From the NCBI GenBank assembly GCA_036365515.1, contig CM070873.1, positions 24,435,085-24,499,084 of the forward strand: a DNA stretch of 64,000 nt, read 5' to 3'. Position 1 is the stretch's first letter; every line of letters begins with the position of its first letter. Shown here in pieces: positions 23,815 to 35,809 of the stretch. The DNA is from Torymus aiolomorphi. Its lineage: Eukaryota; Arthropoda; Insecta; Hymenoptera; Torymidae. The position numbers and the translations under genes are program-made. The notes beneath the pieces are model-generated. The model saw only the letters and a list, made by a program, of their open reading frames with translations, had not been told where the DNA came from and ran no database searches.

Positions 23815-24820
23815 GTAAATGTGGGTGGGAGTGCGTTGTGGTATATCTTTGGGCTCGCTTGTGATACTGTAGAAGCTTTTTGCCGATGTTTCGCACAACT
23901 AAGCAAGAAAACTGGAGATAGCAAAAGGTTCTATTGTATCAGAAGATGATACCATCCTAAAAGTTCCAACATACACGTTCATCCTTCGTGACGATACCAT
24001 GGTATCAGAACCGATGCACTCATCCAACCATTTATATCTGCCCTCACACTAACCTCCAACCCGACCCAAATCATTTCCAGCCGACCTCCCGACCTTCCAA
24101 AAAACTCGCGGCATTATTTTCGTTACCACCAGCGCGAACTAATTCCCATGAGCACAGACACGCGCTTGTGCTCACGCCCGCGGAAAATTTACGTGGGAAT
24201 CGGGGGCCGCAACCGTGGCGACGACTACGCGGCTGCATTCACCTGCAGGAGGATTTATTGATCAGGGGCACATACACACAGCGCTCGTGTCTACGGCTCT
24301 CTCTCTCCGTTGCGGCAGCCAGGTGAATCGATTTCTTCGGCCTCCTCTCGCGCGGATACCTCTCGCCAACTCGCGCTGATTCACCATTCATGAGGCGTGT
24401 GTGTGTATGCGCCGAGCTGGTCGAAGTCGAAGAAAGTTTAGGTGAGGGAAATTTGTAGGAAAGTTGGACCTGGAGAGGTGAAAAATTTTGTAAGAAGCTC
24501 GTTCGGTGGAATGGAAATAATTTTGCTAACGCAACAGCGCGTGAGCGCGAATTCGATCGTTGAGGTGAATGACATGCTGACAGATCGCGCGTGCGTGTGT
24601 AGACGTGGGATTGCGTATTAATATGACCAGCCAGCTGATTCACTTAGTTTGATTTCGATTGTTCGTTGACTAACAGGTAGATAGGTGCACTTGTCTTTGA
24701 GTTGAATTATGTACATTTGAAGTTCGTTTAAAGATTCTAAATTGGTACATTTTAGCAAATATTTAAATCATAAAGATAGCAGTGAAATAACAGAAGGAAC
24801 TACTAATGACGAATGTGTTA
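23815..24820. other. Gene-free stretch with G+C-rich island
   Basis: Island at about 24060-24630 with CTCTCTCTC and TGTGTGTGTATG tracts. Frames of 112 codons (plus) and 134 codons (minus) overlap here in opposite directions with low-complexity Thr/His/Arg/Ser content; neither is supported. Probably regulatory or untranslated sequence. Confidence 0.45.
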
Positions 24821-25073
24821 CACTGAGAGAAATGTTGTAGGAAAATTTACTATAAATGTAAGAGAAATTACTGTATTCTACAGGTACTTTGGGACAGACT
24901 CAAATTACCATAAAATTTACTACAATTTATAGTAAAAATTGCTATATACACAGTAAAAATTATTAAAAACATAGGAGTTTTTACTATAAATTGTAGTAAA
25001 TTTTATGATAATTTGAGTCTGTCCCACGGTCACTATAAATATAGTAATTTTTCCTAAACCATTTTTTTCCGTG
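24821..25073. mobile_element. CACTG-ended palindromic MITE, 253 bp
   Basis: Starts CACTGAGAGAAATG and ends with the inverted match to CACGGAAAAAAATGG. The 2-bp sequence TA flanks both sides. Inside, arms carrying GGGACAGACTCAAATTA pair with each other around 24960, so the whole element can fold back. It belongs with the elements at 27287, 33194 and 56158. Confidence 0.75.
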
Positions 25074-27284
25074 TACCATTTCTAGAAAAGGTTGCTCTGT
25101 ATAATATTCAATTGTAAAATCTCCTGCTATAGTTATTTCTAAAATTGTGTAAAATAAAACACTTGTGTGTGAATATTTATCCAACACCTATCGGGAATTT
25201 GAATGCAATTTGTCTATCCGCTTTGCACAAAGAATACTTACACAACATTTATACCAAATGCAATCACCACCGTCGTTAAATTTCAGATTTTTCAAACAGG
25301 ACGCGCACACACCAATCGTATCTTAACGAGATATTTTGTAATATATGTTTTCGGCGACGGTGTTACGTAGGTGTTGCTCGTTAACTGTTCCAAACACGAT
25401 TACTCACGTGGGAAATCGATTAGATATGTCGGTTGTCGAAAAAAAAACACGCTTCTAACCTTTATCTTGTAACGTTATTTGACGTGAGAAGTTAAGCAAA
25501 ATAGATAATTAAATTTTCCATTCTATTTAAAGTCGAGCTGCAACTAAAGGTAAATGTCTAAGTGTTATTAAAATGTAGTTGTAATTGAGTATTTTAAACC
25601 ATTAAGCTGCTTGTTTAAACAAATTAAGCGAATCAATGTTTAATTTAGAACGCTTCCATTTTGTTATCTTATTTAGTTCATTGTAATTAATTTGTGTTGG
25701 CTGTGAACGGAACTCATGTAAAATCACCATTAATTTCTCACCATAAAATTTTTATTCTATCAGGCTCAGATAAATGTATTTGCTACATAAAATATCATGG
25801 AAATTAGTTAGGAAATCCTACTTGAAAAGTTACTTTAATTATGTAAACAATATCAATTATATTTGCTCCAATATAAACATGAAATATTATTTTATAATCA
25901 TAAACCACCGAGTGTTTTTACATACACTTAACAGTTTATATGCGAATTATTATTTCACTTCTCAAAGAAAATTCTACCATTTACTTAACGTTACAATTTT
26001 ATTCATGATTTGCATTTCTAATGTGCGTTGTAATAAAATGCATCCTTAACCTTTAGAGGGCCTGGACCACCATTTACGTGGTGACCCACTCAATTCGGTT
26101 TCTTTGTTGAGGGAAATTTCGAATTTCGGAAGGTTAATAGTATTTTTTGTCACTAGTATTTAAAATCGAATTTTACTGGCTCGAGTGTCGCTTGATAACA
26201 CCGGGCGTGAAAGTTTATGTCCGAGTGGGTAACATAATTTTGTTTCTACACTTAGCAGTAAATTTCGAGGTTAGGCAACATTTCTGGGCATAAAATCGAA
26301 TTTTACGGCATAGTATATGAAAAAAAAAATAAAAAAACATTTATTTGTAAATACAATATTTCCGAAAAAAATCACTTCACTAAAAAAAAGTTCTGCTTTT
26401 ATGAAAAACTCATGCTTCTAATCAGGTCAATGGAAAGGGGGACACAATTAGAAAATTAATGCGCCCATAGAGGAAATTCGAAATTACGATACAAAACAGT
26501 GGATTGCTTGCGTTTTCCGGTGCACTTCCGGTATTTCCAGATCACACTCACGCACCGGCCATTCACGACACTATATCCGCACACATGTATACTATATACT
26601 CAGCTCTATATAGACACACAGATTCCTTTTGCCGTAAAAGTGGGAAAATCGAGCTCGTGATTTACGTGGGAACGTCGCGGACTGGATAAAACGTACGTGA
26701 ATTATCCCTATATTAAAACGTTTATGGGCCTGGGGCTTTATCGAGATAAACATAATTTAAGTGTTGTTTTCATTTCTGTCCAATCAGCGAGCTGGACATT
26801 TTTTAATAGCTAATCAAATTTCTCAACACCTCGAAAATTTCGCCTTGTACCAAACACTCGATAAGGCCCTTGAGTACATTTAAATATGCATTTTTTCGAA
26901 ATAAGTAATATTTCGTCTCGACTTTGGATTTGCATTGCAGACGTCGAGATTTTACGGGTTTCGCAGAGTAGAGGATCTCTTCTTATTGGTCGTAAAGACG
27001 GGAGAGTCGCTGTCGCTCGTGCGTAATTTATGCGTAAAAGTAATTTTTTCAAACTGTTGTTAGCTCTTTTTAATTTATTCAGCTTTAAGGTCAGGAATTT
27101 GTGTTTTTCTTGACGAGTAATTTTATCTATAGATTTTGTATTTTCGTCAGAGATTCTGGTACTCTTGAAGATTCATAAAAGGATTCACGAACTATGTCCT
27201 TTCTACGGTAGGACATGCGAAGCGCATGTTTTTGCACATGGCTCAGGGTGGTGAAAAGAATATTAATGTAGTTTGAACTAGTAC
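25074..27284. other. Gene-free A+T-rich stretch
   Basis: Nothing coding is supported. At 26045-26230 the sequence TTAACCTTTAGAGGGCC opens a segment with opposed GACCCACTC and GAGTGGGT motifs; it could be a degraded TTAA-type element, but no second terminus was found. A weak island with TATATA motifs spans 26500-26690. Confidence 0.4.
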
Positions 27285-27286
27285 CA

Positions 27287-27666
27287 CACTGAGAGAAAAG
27301 GCGTTTGTACTGTGAACTATATTGCATAGTAAAACTGAATATTATTGCCTTAACTATGTTTTTTTGTAAAATGAACTATAATATATTAATAATAAATATA
27401 TTCATATAGTTCAAACGACTAAACAGTTATAGTAACTCAATTAATACATCTAACTAAATTTTCAGTAAAGTTTACTATATTTATTTAGTATAATATAATA
27501 TTTCCATTCGAAATTCTTTGATATATAATATAGTACCCAATAACATATTTCTAGCTATTTTTATCATAATTTTGTTGTTTGTATCACTATACAATATATA
27601 TGTAGCCAAATACCACTATATTTTATAGTACTTTTATGTGAAAATATACTATATTTTTTCTCAGTG
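27287..27666. mobile_element. CACTG-ended MITE, 380 bp
   Basis: Begins CACTGAGAGAAAAGG and ends TTTTTTCTCAGTG, an inverted pair. CA flanks both sides (27285-27286 and 27667-27668). The interior is A+T-rich with repeated ACTATA/TATAGT motifs. Non-coding. Confidence 0.78.
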
Positions 27667-27668
27667 CA

Positions 27669-28984
27669 ACGTTGCTTCAAAATTTTAAACATTTTATATG
27701 ACTACATTGCGCCTCTCTTTAAAGGTTGTAAGAAACATTGATAAATTTTACTTATACGAGGTAATTTTATAGCGAATCCTTATTCATTTAATATTAGTTA
27801 TTATTAGTGTAGATAGGTAACTTCTGGAAATTAGTACCTGCCATTTGCCATTTAAAAAAACTCTCCAGTTTTTTTACATTTGCACTTATTTTGACAACCA
27901 TAGCCAGCGCCAATAAGACGTTTATTTTAATCAACGTATATAGTACAATAATAAAACATCATAAAATCAATCTTTCAATCCTTTCATCAAATCCATAAAC
28001 TACCTTTACCACAGCACAATCCTAATCACATAACCCCATAAACCACTCACCGTCACCCGCCCACAGCTACATTTGCACGATCAGCCCCGATTTTTCGCCC
28101 CGAATCTCTCCCCTTGCCCTCGCCTCTCTCGCGCCATAAGCGGAAGAACCTGAAACATTCATATGCCCATGCGGAGATATCGAGTTACGAGAGAGGCAAC
28201 ACGCCTCTCCCTCTTAATCGCGCCGCCGCCGCCTCGTATACACGGACACATTCGCGTGAATTATTTATATTCGACTGGCTGACTCCTTCCACCGCAGACA
28301 CTCGTGTATAGCGTTGCCGGGTGGATTTTTTCCGTAACAATGTTGGGGGAATTGGATTATGGGAATGTTGTGGCGATTGGGGATCGGTGTGTGAATTTTC
28401 GGCGTATCGATCGGTGAAGTGGCTGAAGTAGCATGTGAGAGATGACGGCGGGTCTCGGGGTTTAATTTTAAAGCTTGGAGTGAGGTGAATGTTTGCAGTA
28501 CTCGGTTATAAGCGAGTAGCTAGAGGCCGTTGTACCGGAATACGCTCAGCCAATTAGATTCAAGAAATGCTTCTTAGTCATAAGAGTATTACATTACCTG
28601 TTCGTGTTCTAGAGCTAGGTTATTTACTCTACCTGCAGTGTTAATTTTATTAATATTCTTTGGGTGTTTTTTTCGTTTTGAAAGTGGTTAGGGTAACATT
28701 ACAATAACTTTAAAAGTGTTCTAAGCTGAGCTTTAAAAAATTCTAACCGTAAATTATTCATTGCAGTTATTTCCAAAATGTAATATTTGCTAAAATCCAA
28801 TAAAAATGCATACATATATGATCTAAGTTTACTGCTACAAGAACTAAACAGTACCTGAGTATAGACATAAGGATGATGCAAATCAGCAACTAACGCGAAA
28901 TTCCTTCCCTTTTCTTAACTTATTGCCATTTCTATGACCAAACCTATAGTTGAGCTTACAAAATTATATATGACTAAAATGCTT
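27669..28984. other. Gene-free stretch with G+C-rich island
   Basis: Island at about 28050-28480 (GCCGCCGCC, CTCTCGCGCC). The 65-codon frame in it has no features. The remainder is A+T-rich and unremarkable. Confidence 0.45.
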
Positions 28985-29345
28985 CAAGATATTTTAACGT
29001 TTTTATTGCACCAACAAAATCCAAACGCGGTGCGCGCGTACTATTTTGTTTTTGAGGTTATGAATATATAATTTTTCACTGTAATTTCGTTTTAATTAGT
29101 TTAAGTGATAGAATAATCAGCTAATTTTTCAAAGCATGAAAAAATTAATCTTTTTATTCTAATTTTATTTAATTATTTAGTGTTAAATAGTTAAGAATAA
29201 AAATTCAATTTAAAAAATTCAAATGTAGCGGAAGTAGCGAATTTTCGCGCCTATTCCTAACCGACCAATCAAAATCAATCTTTATATGCTTCATAACATC
29301 CGTCCATCGTTTTTTTAAGGGTAGATAAAAAAATACTCTTAGAAA
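28985..29345. repeat. Dispersed repeat family R, copy 1
   Basis: Shares, in the same order, TTTTGTTTTTGAGGTT, then GCGCCTATTC and CCAATCAAAATCAATCTT with GCTTCATAACATCCG. The same series occurs at 32960-33193 plus 35121-35190, inverted at 35520-35620, and diverged and inverted at 47440-47700. Type of element unknown; no frame. Confidence 0.6.
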
Positions 29346-30086
29346 ACGCTTTTAACGTAATTACATCTTCTAAAATCAATAATTATGCCCGCAAGCATCA
29401 GATTAAAAGATGTCATCGTAGAAATAAAGCAATTACGAACAGGCTGAATTATTTTCATCAGAAGCAGCTAAAACAGCGATAAATACGAAAATGCAAGAAC
29501 AAGGCAATTCCAAAAGCGCAGCGGCAGCAGCAGTAGCTAAGAAATAATATTTGTCACGTCCGCTCGTTCGAGCCTCCTTACTCTCTCGCGCGTGCGCGCG
29601 CGTGTCCCTCGTCTATTTTTACCGCCGGATTCTTCTCTCTCTTTCTCTCTCACCGTCTCTCAATGAAGAGGGAGAAAGTTTTTCGTACTCGGAGTTTATT
29701 TTCGAACGTTCGGATTCCGCTGCCTTTATCCTCAGAAGCTTAAAGCGCGTAAAAGTCGACTGGGAATTTTCTTGCTTAAGAGCTACGCGACGCGCTTAAA
29801 AGGTGGTTTTCGAGAAGGTTATTGTGCTGCATTTGCATTTACGAAAAAGAGTTATTAGAATTGAGATTTTTCTCGTACTAAGTGGATCGATGTAAGGAAT
29901 GGTATATCTCTTTATAAAATTGAAGGATGTTGAGTTATTGGAAAAACTTTGATCTGCTTTTGTAGCAAGTTTACGAAGTTTAAAACTTCAGAAAGAGTTA
30001 ATTAACTTTATTTGTCGCTGAAGCGTAATTGTTGAACTATGAAAGTTAGTTAGCAAAATTTGCAATACGTACTATCTTTTTTTTAC
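29346..30086. other. Gene-free stretch with small island
   Basis: A CpG island with CGCGCGTGCGCGCGCG at 29585-29605 and a CT tract near 29635-29660. The 82-codon frame spanning it reads as composition. Nothing else seen. Confidence 0.4.
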
Positions 30087-30310
30087 ATGGGTCTGAAGTT
30101 TGTAACGTTGTAGTGCAACGAAATAAAAAAATATTTGATTTTACCTCAAGTTTACCATAATTAATATTTATTTTCCGTGTAGATTTATTCTTTTATAGTA
30201 TCAAATGACTTCCTAACAAAGGTTTAGGTAAAATTTCCATTACTTAATAATTTTAATTAATTGTAAAAAATTATTTCGTTGCACTCCAACGATCCAAACT
30301 TCAGACCCAT
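30087..30310. mobile_element. MITE family A, copy 2 (full length, about 224 bp)
   Basis: Perfect inverted ends ATGGGTCTGAAG and CTTCAGACCCAT, followed inward by GTAGTGCAACGAAATAA and its partner TTATTTCGTTGCACTCCAAC. Flanked by TTTTTTAC on both sides (8-9 bp, ambiguous because of a T run). Non-coding. Confidence 0.8.
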
Positions 30311-30338
30311 TTTTTTACGAGATAAATCAGAATTATGT

Positions 30339-30632
30339 ATGGGTAAATCTCCAGAACTTTTTACTATTATGAGACTTTTTTTAAAGTCTTTTATTGCTGC
30401 TATTGGCATGGCCTGCAAAGCACATACCCAAAACTGGACGTAAAATCTTCAATGTAACCTAGAAAACAAGTCCTGTAATCTATATTAGTGTGCCTCGCAG
30501 GCTGCAGCCTGGGGATGTACAAGATTTTACACCCAGTCTCGTTTATGTGCTTCGCAAGCTATGCTAATAGCAGCAATAAAAAACTTAAAAAGAAAGTCTC
30601 ACAATAGTCAAAAGTTCTGAAGATTTACCCAT
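30339..30632. mobile_element. Palindromic MITE, 294 bp
   Basis: Arms 30339-30475 and 30500-30632 are inverted copies, with termini ATGGGTAAATCT and CCAGAACTTTT, and the shared inner block TTATTGCTGCTATT. No clear target duplication. Its terminus recurs near 58133 and 60633. It begins 28 bp after MITE A copy 2. Confidence 0.7.
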
Positions 30633-32939
30633 CAAAACTAGTGTGTAAAAGAAATTTTAACGAAGCAATGCCATATCAAATTTAGTAACATATAAATAAG
30701 CACTTTTCTTCATTTGTTTAATAAGGAAATCTTAATTTTTAAATATTTATTTTCATAATCTTCCATAATAATGTTACTTTCCCTTTCTTCCTAAAAAGTG
30801 ACGTGCTTCACCATTAGCTTATAATGATGATCAAAAGCCACTTATCTTAAAACAAAGCGAAGAGCTTTTCCCCAAAATCATCTTCTTCAACATCCTTAAA
30901 TCTCCCTAAAATCGTTTGACTGTTTGCAACGCAGAATCTGCTTAACCCTAAAAAGCTCAAGCCAAGAGGAAAATTCTCGCCGTTCATCGAAACGTGTACA
31001 TCCAAGAGATGTCGAAAGGGATGATTCAGCGTCGCCCACACGGTCTTCCACGAACAATACGCGAAGGAGGAAAAGCACTCACATAGCGCCAAAAGGATTC
31101 GGTGACAAAAGATGAACTCGAGATTCTCTCGCATTAAGTTTAGTGGTGTCGAGAGTTTCGTTAGAGAAAAGATTTAATGTTTAATGTACGTGGGAATGTA
31201 TCTTTTGGTTGGACAATGTGATTAACTGTTTAAATATTGATAATTACATATCCGATCAATTGATTTTTGAGCTTATTGAAAATAGTTTTCGGTTATAATC
31301 ATGTGAAATTTTTCATTTACTTCTTTACAATAACCCAAGTTGAAAGGCATTGCATGTATATAGCAGCAAAGAAAGATATAATGCACTGGAAAGGTTCTTG
31401 AATTTAGCCAGCATTCTTCTCTTTAAAGATGGCCTAGAAAGCAAAATATTCGAGGACCAAATGCGACTTACAGTTTTAAAAACATAAGAAACCTTTTAAA
31501 TCCTTTATAGTAAAACGAATTAAAGTAAGATATTTATAATCTACATGATGCAATTAAAAATTATACTATTATGAAAACAAAAATACGATTCAAAATGCAG
31601 AAGGTTAAACATTCAAATGAGAGAAGACAAAGCTCTCAATTAAAAGTTTCGAATGAATCCAGAAAAGAAAAAAAAATTCTATGCAGATTATTCGCCATCT
31701 CTCGTTCGTCCCAGCTGCATTGTTCTCTTCTCTCGCGCAAGCGGCGGTTGAATTTAGATCGTCGCATTAGGCCGTTTACGGCGCGCGGCGTGCGTCTCGG
31801 TTCTTCTTAATTGTTTCATCTCCAGGCGATCTGTGAAATCTTTACGAATTGGGCTGAATTTAAGTGGGACTTTAAAGTAATTTGTGTTTTATTTGCAAAA
31901 TACTGGATTGCTCCATTGGTTTAACATTTTTCTCGAATTGTAATGGGCTATTTATGATAGACTGATGTAACGGTTGCATTAGTTCCTATCGGGATAGTTA
32001 TTAATGAGAGATAATTTGAGATAAGATAGAGCCGTAGCAGATGTCGTTTTATCCATAATAAAATGAAGTATAGCATAAGCGTTACAATCACGGTATCCTT
32101 GAAGCAGACGTTACGAGACAATTACTGTGTGTTTTTATGAATTGATAGAGAAATCTAGTGCAGCGTGCAATGTTAGTTACGTGTAATACTAACTTTCCAG
32201 CTTCTTTTCCAGTGCTTTTTTTATCGTCCACGAAAACCGAAGAAGCTGTAATTTAAATCAGAGTACCGCTTATCGGAAAACATTATACCGCACAGCGAAA
32301 AGTTTCTTCTAGTACCTGTTAAACAACCTACTTACGCAGTTCCAAAAGTACACTCAACTCGTTGCCTGAAAAAATACAACCCAACTCAAAATATGCCACC
32401 GCTACTTTATACCATTCGTAGCTTAAAAACCTACTCTCAATGTTTACATTGCATTTCCGTTCACGCGCACACACAGCCCACTTCACGATACTCGCTGCTG
32501 CTGCTGCTGCCGGCGGAAGAAGTAGGCCTCTCTCTCTCTCTCTCTCTCTCTCGCGAGTGTACCTATATACCGCAATATAATGAAACTGCAAACGGCGAGA
32601 TGGCCGCACGCGCGCGCTTTGCATAATGGCGCTGCTGCTTGAGTAACGACTCACCTAGTCGCGCGGCTCTCTCGATTAGTCCACCCCCGCTCTACTGCTT
32701 CTCGTACGTGGTTGAGGGATCAATTCTCATAGCTCGTTGTTGCTTTTCGGTATAGGTTTTTTCTTAGTTGTAAAGGAGCGGTGGAAGACGTTGATTTTTT
32801 TTAGAGATGCTGTCAAGTGGTTGGGAATTTAGAGATCGAATTTATTATTATTTTAATTGATGTTAATGGTGACCTCGTTCATGTTCTGTAGGTAGTAATT
32901 GACTAGATTGACTTAAAAAAAAAAAAATGAAATTAGTAA
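30633..32939. other. Gene-free stretch with islands
   Basis: No supported gene. Islands at 31690-31810 and 32450-32720 contain a (CTG)n run (32489-32507) and a CT run (32529-32552). On the minus strand a donor-like GACTAG|GTGAGT lies at 32648-32657. The 77- and 108-codon frames in the second island owe their length to these microsatellites. Confidence 0.4.
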
Positions 32940-33489
32940 CAGTTTACGCAAATTAAAAAGCTAAACTAGTTTCAAACGTGCTTTGCGTATCATATTTTGT
33001 TTTTGAGGTTGTCAACATGTTATTTTTGTATAATTTTAATTTTTTTCTTCAAATAATAAGATAATTAGACGAATCCTATAAGTAAGAAAACTTAATTTTA
33101 ATTTTTACACTTTATTTTATTTTATTTATTTTAAAATATTCAAGTGCGAAACTTGAAAAAGTTCAAACAGCAGACTTTAACGCCTATTCTATGCACTGTA
33201 AAAAATGTCCTTAAAATTAATGCACTTTTAATGTACATAAGCACATTAAATTTAATGTACTTGTAACAAAATAGTACATCAATGTACAAAAATATTGTTT
33301 TTGCATTAAATTTAATGCACAGATATTAAAATTCGTGCAATTATGACTCAAAAGTAATGTAAGCGTACATGAAATTTCATTTAAAAAATTGAAAGTGAAG
33401 TTGTGGTAGATGTACAAAAATTTCAATGTCATATGCACGATAATTAATATACGTGTACCTTAAATAAATATATATCTGCATTAACATTA

Positions 33490-34080
33490 CAGTATTTGTA
33501 CATTAAATTCCATGACATTATCGCAAAACTTTGAAGTAAAAGTAATTACTTGTGCATTAAATTCCATGACTTTCACTTCATAATTTCACGTAGAAGTAAT
33601 GCACATTTTATGAAATATAGATTACTTTTACATTAAATTTCATGACTTCGCTCCGAAATTTGCAGCAACAGTAATGAATATCGTATTAAATTTATGTTAC
33701 AAAGTTCACCGCCTTGATTCCGTAATTTCACGTAAAAGTAATGCATGATTCATTAAATATACATTACTATTACATTAAAATTCATGATTTTCGCTCTAAA
33801 ACTTGTAGTAAAAGTAATGAATATTGCATTAAATTTTAGTTACAAACTCAGTGATTTTCATGTTATAATGTCAAAAAAAAGTAATGCACGTTTCATTGAA
33901 TTTCCCTTACTTTTACATTAAAATTCATGACATTTGCTCCAAAACTTGCAGTAAAAATAATGCATATGGGATTAAATTTTAGGTTATTTCACGTAAAAGT
34001 AGAGCATGTTTCATTAAATATAGATTATTTCTACATTAAATTCGATGACATTCGCGCCGAAACTTGCAGTAAAATTAATG
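33490..34080. repeat. Degenerate tandem motif inside the CACTG element
   Basis: At least six copies of CATTAAA-TTCATGAC followed by CTCCGAAACTTGCAGTAAAA and TAATGCA, at irregular spacing of about 50-145 bp. Confidence 0.7.
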
Positions 34081-34122
34081 CATATATGTCTTATGTAGAT
34101 GAAAATGTCAAACTTTTTCAAG

Positions 34123-34195
34123 CGAGCGATAGCGTAACGGATAGCGTGCGTGCGTAGTAACCCAAGGGTTGCGGGTTCGATTCCCGGTTAGGTCG
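34123..34195 (+). ncRNA. tRNA-like sequence (tRNA pseudogene or SINE head)
   Basis: A 73-base block with a match to the RNA polymerase III A box (TAGCGTAACGG, 34130-34140) and a perfect B box (GGTTCGATTCC, 34174-34184), 44 bases apart as in a tRNA. The ends can form five of seven acceptor pairs and a 4-5 bp T stem closes around TTCGATT. The D stem pairs poorly, so an amino-acid identity is not assigned and a functional tRNA is unlikely. It sits inside the CACTG element, which suggests capture of a tRNA or SINE. Confidence 0.55.
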
Positions 34196-34664
34196 AAAAT
34201 TTTATGTAAGTTTTTTTCTGCGATAATAACAATGCGATTAATTTAAGAGATAAGTTCTTTAATCAAAATGCGAAAATTTATAATATTAAAAAGTTATATG
34301 TATAAATTAATATTGTTGCTGGCACAACATAAAGAAGTGAGGTAAGTAAATATATAATAAATTTGAATCAAAGTAAAATAATTTCAACTACAAACTGTGT
34401 ATTATTATTACATTTTGTAAAAATTTTTTATTTTCACAAAATAAAAAAATAATTGGTTGAATAAAAAGAAAAAAAAATTATTTTTCAACCAAATAAATTA
34501 TTATTTGACCTAAGTAAAATTTGACTAGTATAACGTCTTTTACTAGAAATTTCAAATACGTGTATGTTAAGTTTTATGCATTCAATTGAAATTCCAGTTT
34601 ACGGGAATTTTTTTAATGTGCAGCGGTGAAATTTTCCAGTACATTTACAGTACATTACAAGATT

Positions 34665-34860
34665 TAAATAAATTTTAATGCAGATTTGCATTAATTATAA
34701 TGCGGATTTGCATTAATTGTAATGTAAATTTGCATAAATTGTAATGCAGATTTGCATTAATTGTAATGCGGATTTGCATAAATTGTAATGCAGATTTGCA
34801 TTAATTGTAATGCGGATTTGCATTAAAAGTAATGCACTTTGCATTGAATTCACATCACGT
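34665..34860. repeat. Minisatellite of TTTGCATTAATTGTAATGC type
   Basis: About eight head-to-tail copies of a unit of about 24 bp (AATGCAGATTTGCATTAATT and variants with GCGG) near the right end of the CACTG element. Confidence 0.8.
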
Positions 34861-35309
34861 GTACATTACATTCCATTATTCTTACTCCGAAATTTGCCGT
34901 GAAAGTAATTCATATTACATTGAATTCACGTTACATGTACATTAAATTTACTGACTTCTACGCCAAATTTTTCCAGTAAAAATAATGCACTTTGCATTAA
35001 ATTTAAGTTATATTTACATTAAATTTAAGTTACGCCATGAAATTGTTTTAATGTACCTGCTTGAAATTGTGCTTCCATTACATGTGCATTAATTTTAATG
35101 TAGATTTTTTTTAGAGTGTGTAGACCAATCAAATTCGATCTTCAAGTGCTTCACAACATCCGACCTTCGTTGTTCAAAAAAACGGATTAGTTTCTTGACT
35201 ATTTCAAAAGAGTACTATAAAGTTAACAATTTAATCCATTAATATTTAATGGCTATATGTTTTATTTAATAACGTCCTACAATATTTAGAAAACCCACTT
35301 TTTAACTTT

Positions 35310-35411
<102 letters not shown>

Positions 35412-35691
35412 AAAGTTAAAAAGTGGGTTTTCTAAATATTGTAGGACGTTATTAAATAAAACATATAGCCATTAAATATTAATGGATTAAATTGTTAACG
35501 TTAGTACTCTTTTGAAATAGTCAAGAAACTAATCCGTTTTTTTGAACAACGAAGGTCGGATGTTGTGAAGCACTTGAAGATTGAATTTGATTGGTCTACA
35601 TAGAATAGGCGTTAAAGTCTGCTGTTTGAACTTTTTCAAGTTTCGAACTTGAATATTTTAAAATAAATAAAATAAAATAAAGTGTATATTT

Positions 35692-35806
<115 letters not shown>

Positions 35807-35809
35807 TCC

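Larger units (their letters stand above)
33194..35118. mobile_element. CACTG-ended non-autonomous element, 1,925 bp, nested
   Basis: Ends CACTGTAAAAAATG and, inverted, CACTCTAAAAAAAATC, followed on each side by TTAAAATTAATGCAC. TG is present on both sides (33192-33193 and 35119-35120) but only once at the matching empty site in the right palindrome arm, so the duplication is 2 bp. CACTA-type elements duplicate 2-3 bp, which makes that superfamily the best guess. No transposase: the interior consists of tandem motifs (CATTAAATTCATGA.. and GTAAAAGTAATGCA..), a tRNA-like block and a short minisatellite. Confidence 0.78.

Noticed and set aside
24239..24643. 134-codon minus-strand frame, the longest outside the pseudogene and repeats
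   Set aside because: Low-complexity Ser/Thr/Arg content in a CpG island, no domain or conserved motif, and overlapped by an opposite-strand frame of similar length.
26041..26340. TTAACCTTTAGAGGGCC as a piggyBac end
   Set aside because: No matching inverted end with TTAA was found within the next few hundred bases.
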